DNA of 64,000 nt from Aphis gossypii (lineage: Eukaryota > Arthropoda > Insecta > Hemiptera > Aphididae): positions 44,722,287-44,786,286 of the forward strand of contig NC_065532.1 of NCBI RefSeq assembly GCF_020184175.1, in the 5' to 3' direction. Under the pieces are notes generated by a model, which was not told where the DNA came from, did not search any database, and saw only the letters and a list, made by a program, of their open reading frames with translations. Below are positions 39,640 to 52,488 of the stretch, piece by piece (position 1 is the first letter of the stretch; each line of letters opens with the position of its first letter). The translations under genes were made by a program, and so were the position numbers.

Positions 39640-39677
39640 ACCACGGTATAGAAGATAGTTATCTTCTATACCGTGGT
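39640..39677. repeat. Perfect 18-bp-arm palindrome with 2-nt spacer
   Basis: CCACGGTATAGAAGATA at 39641-39657 is followed by GT and its exact reverse complement at 39660-39676; one more A/T pair flanks each side. Such a long perfect hairpin is unlikely by chance. It may be the core of a transposon, a recombination footprint or a repeated motif. Confidence 0.9.
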
Positions 39678-39868
39678 ATAACACTATATACGGCACTATC
39701 CTATATACTTCTCATATAAATCAAGATAAAGATACTTTAAATACATAATATTATACAATTTTACAATACGTATTACTCAAACGTAAGTGTAACTTGTATT
39801 ATAAATTCATTATTAAAATTATAAATTCAGTAAAATACAAACAAAGAATTGACATACGACCACATGGG

Positions 39869-40030
39869 CAAGGCCGTAGTCAAAAAAATATTTTGGGAGG
39901 GGTTAATGTATAAATATGTTATATTATGTAATAAAATATGAAATTCTAACTATTCAGACATTCAGTCTTATTTCAAAAAAAATTTCGGGGGGGGGGGGTT
40001 GAACCCTAACCACCCCTGGCTACGGCCTTG
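39869..40030. mobile_element. hAT-type MITE with perfect target duplication, 162 bp
   Basis: The ends CAAGGCCGTAG and CTACGGCCTTG are exact inverted repeats. An identical 8-bp CACATGGG flanks each side (39861-39868 and 40031-40038). This is a textbook hAT insertion and looks fairly recent. The interior has a long G-run (near 39987-39999) and no coding sequence. Confidence 0.92.
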
Positions 40031-40944
40031 CACATGGGTGAGTACGTGTGTTTACTATTCTTATCAATATAAGGATTGGTGTATTTGATATTCGCTGATG
40101 TCGATATAATATAAACAGGTAGATAATATGTTAAAGAACCTTAAAATTAAAGTTCAAACAGTAGCTGTAAGCAGACGCAGCCAAATATTTATCTATTTCC
40201 AAAAAAAGATGTTTAAATCAATGAATCTCTATTAAACATACAGTGTGTTGTGTGTATTGTATTTTTATAAAACACATTACATTGTTCATTATTATATTTT
40301 GTTATGTAATTTTACTCTGAACAGAGAGCAACAATAGTAAGCAGTGCACTGTTCTATATTTAATTCGAATTTCTATTAATTCTATTTAAACTGAGCTAAT
40401 AATATGAATAATAAATAATTATTATGCACAGAAATCTAAGATTAGATAAGAATAATATACTATAACTTAAACTTATAATATTTTGATCTATTTATATTTG
40501 CATAAAATTGTTTCACAAACATTTTATATTTAAACAACATATAAGTAAAATTAAACGGTTGAATTATAAGTTTCTGGAATTATAGTTATACACTGTAATT
40601 GAAAATTAATTAAATTTAATGGTCTACATTATGCCTCTGTAGGATACTTCGCTAGTTCTAGAGACAAATATAATAAAATTGTACTAGTATTGACATTTTA
40701 TGGACTCTGATGCAGAATGTTTTTTATTGATGTATTATATTATGTGTAATGCCAAATTTGATGTAGGTATAGGCACTAGTGTTGAAAGATGATTGATTCG
40801 TACTAAAACACGTGCAATTTATCACCAGTAATTGTATTGGAATAAGCCAATCGCTTTCTTTTTTTGCTATAAGTACTGGGTATAATTATCTGAAATAAAA
40901 ATTATAATTAAAATAACTAACTGGAGTAAATATTAAGATTTGAT

Positions 40945-43900
40945 TTAATTTATTAGAACAATTATTTCTATTAAATATAAGGCGTTTTCTAAACTAACCG
41001 GCTGCAAATCAAAGTTCAATAATTTTGCTTCGCTGTGGAATTTGTTTTCAACAGTAACCAATTTAGTCGAAGATAAATATCCATCCATGGAGGCTGTGAC
41101 GTGATAATCACCATTCGTGAGTAGTCTGTAATAGTCTCCGTCTTGGACTAAATTTTTTCAAAAACATTAAATAAAATTTGTTATAAATCACAAAAATGAT
41201 ATTTTTAACTATCAGACTATTATTATAAATTAAGTAATTATAAATTTACCGGAAGTCACATCGTGTAAGATTGGTGATAGTATGCCATTAGTAACATTTA
41301 CCACTTTAATAAATGCATTTACTATTGGTTTTAACGTGGCCGCGTCTCTAATTATTCCTTTAATTCCTATGTGTGACTAAAACATTTAAACAACATAATT
41401 ATCAAACATAAATATACAAAAACACTGATTGAAAAAAACAATTTAAACTAAAAAAAAGTACTATAATATATATTTATTATTAAGAATTTATTTAAAAGTA
41501 TGGTATATAACTTAATACTTTTTTATTATTTAATTATTAATAATATTATGAAAATTAAAATTGTTATAATAACAATTTACAAATATACTAATAAATATAA
41601 TTTAATCATAAAATTATAACTATAATTATTGTATCTATAAGATATATAGATAGATAGGTATGTATTACATGTAATCTTATGTAGTATATTATATTATATA
41701 ATTATATTAATTATTTTATATTCGAAAACTGGTAAGAAATGATTTGCTACAATTTTAACTAGACAAACTTTATTATTATTATGTAATATAATATTCAAAA
41801 TAGGATCATATAGGTACTATTTTATGTTTATAAGAAATTCATACATTAAATTTGAAATAACATATACCATTTATATACCAAGTAATTTACTAAGTATACT
41901 TATCCTCAAATTTTCTTTTGATTGTTGATTTATTATATTTAGAATTTAGTATACATAATAATCATATTTTTTTGTGTTCAGATTATTTTAACATTATTAA
42001 AGAGTATCATCAACTTTTTCTTTCTATTTTTAATAAAATTATGTCTTTTTATAAAACTTTGATAAAGCATGAAGGAACCTATAACGAAATTTTTGAAAAT
42101 ATGCTTATAACCTATAAGTATACTTAAAATTACAAACATTAGATTTTAGATAAATTCATTTAAATATAAAAATTAAATTAAAAATTAAAATAAATTTAAA
42201 AACGGAGATGAACATGCTTGGTGTATCATTTTGTATTCATATATACGACGATGATGTACATAAGAAGACATTATATTAAGTGTATGTGGGGGGAAGAGAA
42301 ATGGAAAACTCTTTACCCTACTAAATTTTTTCCTTAGATATAAGATATCGTATACATTATATTATTAATTTATTGATATACCTGCCAAATTAAGTTGATA
42401 AGTGCGTTTTTGTTTCTGTTCCATTCTTTTTCTAGTTCGCTTTCTTTTGTATATTTGTCACAACCCAATTCTAAGGTAATTTCAAAATCATTGGAAGACA
42501 AGTAGTTAAAGTCTTGCATTCCTAAAATCAATTTTTAAATATTAGGATTATGGTTTAAACAGTCCTTGTTTGCACATATTTGATACAAAGTTGAACTTGT
42601 TTGCGCACATATTATATACACAAATATTTTCATTAAATATAATTGTGATAAGATTTAGCGTCGATTCTTATTTTTGCAGGTAATTTATAATTTGGTTTTC
42701 CAGCCAACGGGGAAGGATTAAAGTCTGAAATGGATAAAGTATATTATGCAAAAACATAATATTCTAGAGAAGTATAATCGATTAAGTGGAGAAAAAGTTA
42801 TTAAATTTGCAAAATGTATATTATCTCAATTTCTTCTGCTAACAAATATACAGTAAACCAAAAAAATATTTTAGCCATTTGACTTTTTATCTACTTCAGA
42901 ATTATTATTTGTATATTCCTTTAAGCATGATGAATAATGACTATTATTATACTTTGTATTAAACAAAACCGAAATAGGTTTAGATGCAATATATAACATT
43001 AATAAGTACGTTATTGGTTCAAAAATATTCATTATTTGTTTAACTATACGTCAATCTCAATAAATCTATGAAAATAGACATATTTATTTACTATTTACAT
43101 TTAAGCACCTGATGTAACAAATATTTCTGAGAAAAAAATAGTACAATTAAATTTTTAAAAATATTACTTTTTTATATTTGACAGTATAAGAAAAATAAGT
43201 GTAATTTGTAAAAAGTATTTTATAATCGTATTTATTTATTATTTAATTGTTATTGTGTTAAGCTTGAGCCGTGATTAAAATATACATATAGTATAAATTT
43301 CAATAATTTATAATAATCAATACATAAAATAACATTATTATATATTATATATTAAATTACTAAAAATGTGTAAGTTTTAACTGTTTTAAGACTTTAAGAG
43401 CCATAGTTCTTGTATAGGTATTTATTATAAGATTATAAGATAAGTATATAAATAATATTATACTGCTATAATTATTTTAAAAAAGTACTAAACAGTATTT
43501 TTTTTTATTTTTACTTTTTAATGCCAGTCTTTATATCAGAAAGTATTCGGAAATATAACCTATCAGTTATCAAAAATCATGAATTTTTTTCCAATGATTT
43601 TAATAAAAATTGGAATCTTATTTTTCAGTTATTTTACTAATTATACAAACCATAATGCTTATTAATTATTCTATTTTCAAATTTATTTACATGATATTGA
43701 AAATTGACAGTGTTGGCCATAGTAATTTAACGCAAATTACAAATTACTGTAATGAAATTATTTTTTCAGTAAAGCTGTAGTAATTTTATTACATTTAATT
43801 TAAATTAACACAGTTGTAAAAAATTACTTTTTAAGCGAAATTTATATAGTGTAACACATTATTTTTTGCGTTATTAAAATAAGTTATGAATAACAAAATA

Positions 43901-46900
43901 TCAAATCCTAGACATAAAATCTTCTAAAAAAAATTTAAAATAAAATAAATGTACTAACGAATACGAAAGTTTTAAACTTTTAGATAATAATAAATTATAT
44001 TGTTAAAGATCTCAGCAGTTAATATTATTGGTGGAAAATAAAAGTTCATAAGTATTCAAAAATTAATTATGGTTTGTGAATTATCCAAAGTCTAAAATCT
44101 AAAATAATTAAATATTATTATTTTACAATAATTACTGATACACATATTATTTAAAGTAATGTTCTTTGTAACGCTACTTTTTGATTCAAAAAGTAACTCA
44201 ACGTGATAAAACAAAAACACAACATTGGGTAATACGAATGTAGTTTAAATAAAAATATTTAATGCAACGAGTACCTACCTAACGTAATTACTTTTCAAAA
44301 GTAATTTTCCAATACTGAAAATTTGAGCTAGGTAATAACACATATTATTACAAGCATTTTATATTTCGATTTTTAGATAGGTAAATGAATACCTAATGGA
44401 GTGTAAAATATTGGTACACCATTCAGTTTATATATATAAGTATATTATATATATATTAGTTATATTATACATAGACAATACACCTATAGACTAAATGATT
44501 ATACGCTAAAATTATTTTTAAATTACTGTAAAAAAAGTTTTTAAAAACGTTTATAAAGTTACAAAGTAATGAGTGTTACGCTTAAATGATAAATTAATAA
44601 CTCTCTGTTATATTCAGATTCATTAAGCATATTCACATCCTTTTTCTTCTTTAATAATAAATATGGACTACTGAAAATCTGATTTGTGACATTTTTAAAT
44701 ATTCCTAAATACCATATTTTCAAATTCTTGATATTTTTTGTACTACTTCATGTATCTAAAGATACAAACTTATATATTTTAACGACTGTTGACAAAATCC
44801 CTTTCCTACTGTAAATTAAATTTAGTAAAATTTTGTTGAAAATATTGAAGCATCAAAATCAAAAATCGAACGAGTAGTTTTTGAACTATTTAACCTAATG
44901 CCTTAAAGATAGTAGGTCCATGATAATTAGTTTGAAGGTATATGTCCCCCACGCGTACCACTGGGGCTACGATTTTTCGAAAATTGTAGTAATCAATATT
45001 ATATTAATTTTTCAATATTTAAAATTTACAAAAATTACCCAAATATAATAAATACTAGAGCAAATATATGGCATCTATTTTACATTTTGTAAAATCATCT
45101 TTAATAAGAACTATAATTATTCTTTTATAAACATTTAATAACTGAAAAACTATTCGTTAAAATTTTGAATAAGACCCATACAAATTTTGTATCTCATTTG
45201 CATTAAAAAATGAAAGTTTGTAACATCGCCGGACACTCCTTGAATTCTCAATAAAATTCTCAATAATTTGAAAATATGGTCTCAACAGAAAGTATATTGT
45301 TCAACAATTTAAAAAAATATAATTCATTAATAAACGAAAAGTGGGGGTGAGCATACTTGATAAATTACATGCACGGCGCGCGGCGCACGTATATAATATG
45401 ATATGTACATTGTACACTGACTATAAAATAACCGATGCGTAAGTATTGTCCAAAATATATTATTCTTCATCAAAATTGTTTTCAAATTTTAATTATTTAT
45501 TTATTTTAATTTATTAAAATAGGTACCTACTCAATTTTACGATTATTTACGTAAACAATTATTTATTTTGAAACTTACCTCCTCTTACACTATACCATTT
45601 AGCACCATTAGTAATTCCACCTTCTTTTCCAAAATTTGTGTCACCACCTCTACACGGCATTCTATTTGGATTGGCCATATCTGCATGATAATTTGCATAG
45701 GATAAAGCTAACCATCTAAATATGATATGTAAAAATCTTATAATTTCCAACTTACAATAGATAATATTAGTTTTACATTTATTAATAATATTTATGACAA
45801 AACATTACTTAAAAGTATCGTCGTCAGGACTTGTAGCGTATTCGCCTTGCACATTGCCATATCTACTGGCGTCGTATGGATAATTGGCAACTAAATCGCC
45901 TCCGTGAAGATTAGCCGAAGCCACGAACGGTATAGACATAATCATTTGCATTACAGCCTTGGTTTCTGGTTGCACCTATATGCGGGCACAAGTATACAAA
46001 TATATAATAATCATTAAACCATAATAGCTGACACCTTTAAAATATTTTAATGTTCTACTAATTTTTTTTACTAATTATTACACTTTGCCTTAATTAATAA
46101 TGAACTAGATAATTAATTCTTGAACAAACAACTAATTATTGCACATTGATATTAGCACTATAATGAATATAAGTAAGTAGATAGGTAGGCATTCAAACAA
46201 ATAATTAAATTATTGTCAATAAAAAAATTGTATATGTCATTTATACAGATACATAAGACTATAATGTTACTAAATCCATATTCTGTTTTTTCATAAAATA
46301 CTTGTAAATAAATTTTTTTTTAGTTAAAGGTAATAAAATATATTTATTACAAATTTATAATTAAATATTTTTAATTAAATTTATCAACATTATTTATATT
46401 AAAAATTTAAAAATTAGATTTTTAACGAATGTAAATAAAAAAAATATGTAGCGATAATTACCGGTTGTGACAAATGATCCACCATTTGCATCAAATGATT
46501 GTTAATATCTTTGTAATATGCTTCATTGTCAAATATAATTCTGTCTAAATCTGGGAAATTTCTATTTAAATCCACACCCTCAGCGTTGTCTCTGCCTATT
46601 AAATAGTTGCTGCCTCCCTAAATGTACAATATACTAAATTTATTAAAATCATTATTATGCTATTTAACTAATAAACAAATCATGTTATACATCCTCTGAT
46701 GATCTTTGCCAACCATCAGGATTCATCGACGGCATTAGGTGAATCCTAGTTTTAGTAATTAATTTTACAATATCCTCGTTTCCGGCTTTATACTCCTCAC
46801 AAAAGTAATCCGCTAATTTCAATAGTAACTCCCTTCCAAGTACTTCATTACCATGCATGTTAGCTATATATTTAAACTCTGGATCCACTAAAAATGCAAT

Positions 46901-47345
46901 AACCATTAACGTAAATATGAATACATAGTGATATAATTAATTAAAAATGTACTTGGCTTATGCTCAGTTGGATGAACTGAAAATACGAGGACTAAAAGTG
47001 GACGGCCTTCTACAGAGTCCTCCGATAGCCTATACAGACTAGTGATATTTGGGCATTTGTCGCGCACTTGCAAAATGGCATCGTACATTTCTTCATTATT
47101 GTGGTGTTTGAATTGGAATTCCTTTCGTTCAGATGAATTCACATTGATCGCAAAAGCGGCTAACCACAATAAAGCCCACATTGACGTTGCGGGTGATCTG
47201 CATAATATTAAATAAATATACTATAATATTGTCGTTTTTAATGTTAAGTATTGACTTTAGGTCTAACGCAAACACCACATAACATGAACAAAATAATAAT
47301 CATAATTTATTCTTACCCGAACATTTGGATTTGTTTATTGATCAT
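40945..47345 (-). CDS. Secreted M14 metallocarboxypeptidase (CPE/CPM/CPD type)
   Basis: This enzyme removes C-terminal basic residues from peptides in the secretory pathway or at the cell surface. Exons: 47345-47317, 47197-46953, 46887-46691, 46617-46462, 45975-45809, 45715-45579, 42521-42382, 41376-41250 and 41147-40945. They sum to 1401 nt, giving 466 aa. A hydrophobic signal (MWALLWLAAFAINV) follows a short N-terminal extension starting MINKQIQMFG. Zinc ligands are His103 and Glu106 in NMHGNE and His233 in ANLHGGD. Substrate residues lie in MPSMNPDGW and GVDLNRNFPD. The catalytic Glu328 is in EITLELGC. A transthyretin-like domain follows from GIKGIIRDAA. The C-terminus DLQP runs on as VSLENALYLIEIIVLIN before TAA. 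That hydrophobic tail may be a membrane or GPI signal, but GTTAGT right after DLQP could instead be a donor to an unseen exon. The fly relative is silver (CPD), but only one catalytic domain is seen. Confidence 0.9.
42522..45578 (-). other. 3 kb intron of the carboxypeptidase gene
   Basis: The intron holds a 610 bp hAT MITE. Near 42663-42730 the minus strand has an open, protein-like stretch after CATTTCAG (DFNPSPLAGKPNYKLPAKI), but no donor follows, so I do not include it. A GC-rich ACGGCGCGCGGCGCACG motif followed by TATATAA occurs near 45373-45395. Confidence 0.6.
43708..44317. mobile_element. hAT-type MITE, 610 bp
   Basis: The left end starts CAGTGTTGGCCATAGTAATT and the inverted right end CAGTATTGGAAAATTACTTT, the frequent CAGTGTTGGNNAAGTTACTTT hAT form. 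The flanks AAAATTGA and AAAATTTG agree at 6 of 8 positions. Repeated AAGTAATT blocks occur inside. No transposase frame is present. Confidence 0.7.
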
Positions 47346-47600
47346 TGTAGTTCGTCAATAAGACATTGCAGCATTTAATTTTTCTGGTGTGCTTACTGAA
47401 TTATTATGATTTTATTAAACAGTTTTCTGGAATAGAGTGCAACTGCGGATAACTTATACAAAGCGGTATAACGTCCAGCTGGCTATAACAGAATGGCAAT
47501 GCAAGCTCTCGGTCTGAGCATGCTCAAAACGTGTATAGAGCAAGTCCGTCCCACCCACCGGTGCTTCTACAATAATATATATTGATTTCACACCAAGTGT
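47346..47600 (-). promoter_or_regulatory. Probable carboxypeptidase promoter
   Basis: A locally GC-richer block (about 47430-47570) lies immediately upstream of the start codon. It includes CCAGCTGG (near 47478) and GAGCATGCTC (47516-47525) palindromes. No clear TATA box is visible. This is inference from position and composition. Confidence 0.4.
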
Positions 47601-50600
47601 ATGTTATTACGTCAAGACCTGTGGCCACAATTTTTATTTTTATTTTTTTTGTTAAAGCAAAACAGTTAATAATTAACATAGTTTAAAATTTTCGCTTCGT
47701 TTACATATATAATTTTAAGTGTTTAAAAAATAAATTAAAAGCTTCGCCAGCTTTCTTACAACTTTCATAATATAATGATTAATGAGTAATGAATGATCAT
47801 TAGTCGTCTATCTTTTTTCTCAATACTTTTTGAATAATGAAATATTTTAACGTATACGGTTATGTTGCTTTAGTAAAATGTTGCAAAAAGTATACTCCAA
47901 AATTTTAATTTACTATACAGTATATTCTATGAAGGTGTATATATATCTACATTCTACACCTATAACCAAATATTTAGAATTAAAAATGTATTAACTTTTA
48001 CTTATTTTAAATTTACTATATTATAGAAATATATTATGTATCTACATGTATTGTAAATACTTACATTCAAAATAGCTATTGTGTACAGTTTACTTACATC
48101 GAATTAGACATCAGTTATCATTAAACAAAAAAAAAAACAACAGTTTAGCTGTTTAGTGTTATTAAATAACTGATTTTAAATTCAGCGTTTATCGAAACAT
48201 AAACATATCAATAAACCTAAATGAATACGTGTACACTTATAATGAACATTATAGTAAAACATCAACAGTTATTTGATATTATGAAATATTTGTTTCGACT
48301 TAGTGACGTATAGTACTATAGTATACATATAATATATACAGTATACACATATATTGTGGTAAACTAATGTCGTTACAAATAAACTGTCATTTAGCGAGTA
48401 TATAGTTTTGAATAATATATATTATATATATTATATACATATAACAACTATTTAAAAACTATTACAATTCAATTAATACTATTCCAAGGTCATACAAATA
48501 AGAAATAAAAACATTATTTTTCTATTTCCATTTTATGTAACTATTGTAATCATTTATAACTATATAAACTTAACAAAAGTATAAGGAGCTATATTTATAA
48601 ACAAATGGTACATAAAAAAATTTACATTGGTAGCTCATATATGATATAATATTAAAATATATTTTAATCAATTTTATAAATCAATTATTAATAAATAAAG
48701 GCTGTATCTACCTTTGCACTAGCTACATAATAGAGTAGTAAACAATCTTGTTGAGATACCTATAATACAAGTTTTATAAGTTTTTTTTTTCGTTTAAAGT
48801 ACATAGGTATATGTGATAAGACTGCAGTGAATTTATTATCAGGAATATGGGCAAATATATAGGTGTGTATATTTTTTAATTTCTAATTACTAATTAGTAT
48901 TTAGTACTTAATTTGTATTACAATTTGTTAGTTTGTGATAGACATTATGTTTTATAAAATTAGTTTATATTTTATAGTACCTCCATGAATTGACAATAGC
49001 CTTGAAAGTTGAAACTGTGTTTATCTTATGGTCTGCAGTGGTTTTAAAGCTCGAGGAAATTTTTGTATAGATTTACACAAGTATGGCTTGATTTCCTGTA
49101 AAATCTACAGGTATGCCTATGCGACTTCGCTACACAATATAATATATAATCATTATATACAGAGTGATTTACCAAACAAATTTTGATAATTGGAACTTTT
49201 AAGTAGGTACGGAAAACGTATTTTAAAATAGATATCATTTAAGAGTGTCCTAAACGATAACAAAATTATTTTTTTAAATAACAACTACACTTTTTTACTG
49301 TAAACTATTTTAACAAATTATATTTAAAAAAATATTGATGCATTCCAATCAAAAATCATATGACTAATTTATTGCCAAGTATAGATAGTGTATTTAGATT
49401 TGGTTTTTAATATTTTATTATCGATAATTATAGTACCTAGTTTTATATAAAACTCAAATTTGTATATTTTTATGTAATAGAAAAACTTATCTATATTTCT
49501 ATAATTGATATGCCAGGCTTAATTTTTTATACTATAATATTTAATACACTTAAATTTAAATATACACAATATATATATATAAATATATATATATTTTTTA
49601 TTGTAGTATTGAGTCTATTAAAATTTATAATTGATTTTTGTAAGTATATAATATAGAAACAAAAATTAATAATTATAAAGGTTAAATTAAAACGATTAAA
49701 TCATTAAAAATGATGAAAAAAAAACTGCTAAACTGAATCAAATTTCTTTGATCTGTATTATGCAAGTTACTGACATACATTTATAGGTTTGCAAGGGAAT
49801 TTAATAAATAACTTTTACTAGAAAAATTTGGGCAGAAAAATTTAGGATTTCTAAAGTTTTAAGAAAATTTGTTTTTTATAATAAATAAAAGATAGTTGTA
49901 TTGGAAGGTCATACTTACAAAGTATTAGATTGATTAAAAATTTAAGGAAAAGAAATAGTATTGCCTTCCTTTAAGTGGACAAATAGTATGGAATATAGAT
50001 AATATATTATTGTCATAATAAGAACATGATTAAAATATTATTATACCTAAGAGCTAAAATAATGGATGAATATAAAAATGTGAATTGATACTATTGTATT
50101 ATTGTTACATCGTTATAAGTTATAAGTTATAACTTATAATATAAGTATGATGGTATAGATATTTTAATCATACGCATAATATATAAGATCGTAATTTCAC
50201 GCGTTATACACATAACATTAACTTTGAATTTTGAAATATATATATTGAATTAAGTACCTTTAATTTTATACTAATTATTTCATTAATATGTACTATAAAA
50301 ATGCTTTAAAAACCAAAAATTGGAAAAAATATGTGAAATAATAGTGTCACTTTTGAAGTAACTATAAACCCCTTTCTGTTACATGAATAGAGACTAGAGT
50401 TGCTATGTACAATAATGATTTGTTAACCTGTTCTATAGTATCCAGAAAAAAATGGCACTATAACTAAAGTTATAATTTACAACTTTATTAGTCTTAAAAT
50501 TTTTGAAGAACAGAGCAATAAATATATTATGTGGGAAACTCCTGAGCCACTCCACTTTACTTATCAATATTTTTATAACGAATGTAACTTTTTTTTCTGT

Positions 50601-51555
50601 TTGAACCGACGACGCCACGGGAATTGCTTTCGTATTACTACCGCGGCGCCGCGAATAACTAATGCAACTTACAAGTTATAAGGTATACATAATAAATACT
50701 ATAGATAAAAACTCATTCGTCATTAGATTTTAATTCATAAAAATATTGTGTTTCCGATTATAAAATTTAAAATCTTTTAGCTAAAATAAGTAAAAAACTT
50801 CAAAATTATAGTAAAAAAAAGTTACAAATATAATTTTAAGAAAAAAAATTATAATATATAACAAATTAAAATTGTGTATTATTATGTAAAAAATATTTAA
50901 CTGTTAATTTTTTTTGGATATAACATATAAAGACTCTAAATGTTATAGAGTTATCATCTTGTAATCTGTACCTATTATATACATACAATATCAATTTCAC
51001 GCTGAATTAAAAACGTCACGAGATGTCGATACGGCATGATTGCATTATAACACTGCAGTACTAGGATAATTACATCACGATTTACGGGAAGTAAAGTTTC
51101 TGGTGTATTTGTATCGATGGTTTTAGGCTATCGACCTTGATACTACGTTAACAGAATATAGTATAATATCTATCTTTATATAATATATGCGTACCTACAT
51201 AGATATAAAATAGTTTCCGGGAACTAGTAATTACATTGCGAATCCTATCCGCGACAGCACCGACAACAAGCATTACGGGTATACAAGAACGATAGCTGAT
51301 AATTAGTTTAATATAATCGTAGTATTAAAATTATCAATTGCATATCGCGTGAAGTCGTGAGGAGTCCTCTAAATAGTGGATCGTGAATGATTGATGTTGT
51401 AAGAAAGGCGTTCAGAATCAAACTTGAACATATTTTCATATATTGCATGAATTTAAGCAAAAGCATAAATTAATAAACTAATTTCTATAAAATGTCAATT
51501 TAATACTATATTATAATTATTATAAACAACTCGTATTATCCCAATATCTAAAAAA

Positions 51556-51619
51556 ACTTAGATCATATACTATCATATTATATTGTATATTATATTTGTA
51601 TAATGTATATGATCTAAGT
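51556..51619. repeat. Inverted repeat, 15-bp arms, 34-nt loop
   Basis: ACTTAGATCATATAC at 51556-51570 is exactly complementary to GTATATGATCTAAGT at 51605-51619. The loop is almost all A and T. It could be a small hairpin or the core of a decayed foldback element. Nothing shows that it is a microRNA. Confidence 0.7.
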
Positions 51620-52070
51620 AAAAAACCATAGATAACCAACCGCGCGTTGAGCATTGACTGCATGGATCGCTGGATGTGATCCCCGGATCCAATTAATTTA
51701 TGTTTTGTGTTTATAACGGGAGAAAACGATTTCCAACACTTTTATACATACTTTATATTCCAACGACCAACAGTATGTATTTCTTATAAGTAATGATGTA
51801 TGATATTACTATGTCCTACATAGCTCCTCCAACCACCGTATTCTTATATATATATACGATATACGTATTTATTACAATACATATACCTATACATATATGA
51901 AAATATGCAGAGCTTACATAGATATACATAATTCGTTTCTAGAGCAATGTAACTATATATATATTTCACATTCACTAGTAAAACATTTAAATTTAAAACC
52001 TTCACTAGCCTATTTCTTAAAACTACGAGTATTATCAATTTTTCATGTAAAAGTAGTACCTATATCAAAT

Positions 52071-52488
52071 CAAGCCCGGTTTAAGGGGGAGCCAGGGGGG
52101 CCACATTTCCGAAGCCCACGTGTGTAAACTGTAAAGGGCCCATAGTCTTCTCGGCTTAAAATTACATTGAATGATAATTTGTACTTTTTATAGTACCTAC
52201 AAGAATATTTTTTTCTTGTTTGAACTTACTGACGATGGGACTTGTTAAAAAGCTAGAAAAAAAACTTATACACACATACTTAATTTTATTTGTAAATATG
52301 CATTTTAATAAAAAATGATGTGTTTTTAATATTTTTATCCTTATATTAACTTATCATATTTAAATAAAAATGTTTAAATTTGTTTTGTTGTATACTTTTA
52401 TATAATTTTAAAGAATTGTTTTCATTGGTGGGGGCCCACAGCCATGTATTGACCCCTGGGCCCCTGAAGGTCTTAATCTGGGCTATTG
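52071..52488. mobile_element. hAT-type MITE with perfect target duplication, 418 bp
   Basis: The left end CAAGCCCGGTTTAAG pairs with the inverted right end CAATAGCCCAGATTAAG (a two-base gap). The 8-bp flanks are identical: TATCAAAT at 52063-52070 and 52489-52496. Next to the ends lie complementary G- and C-rich blocks (AGCCAGGGGGGCC and GACCCCTGGGCCCC). The interior is AT-rich and non-coding. Confidence 0.85.

Larger units (their letters stand above)
37131..40944. other. Intergenic DNA
   Basis: No gene is supported here. It includes a less AT-rich patch at 37660-37800 of unknown nature, a perfect palindrome (39640-39677), a hAT MITE (39869-40030), and, at the right, the expected 3' UTR of the carboxypeptidase gene. 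Confidence 0.6.

Noticed and set aside
42663..42730. Protein-like stretch after CATTTCAG in a carboxypeptidase intron
   Set aside because: No usable donor follows, and the flanking exons already join in phase to give an intact M14 domain.
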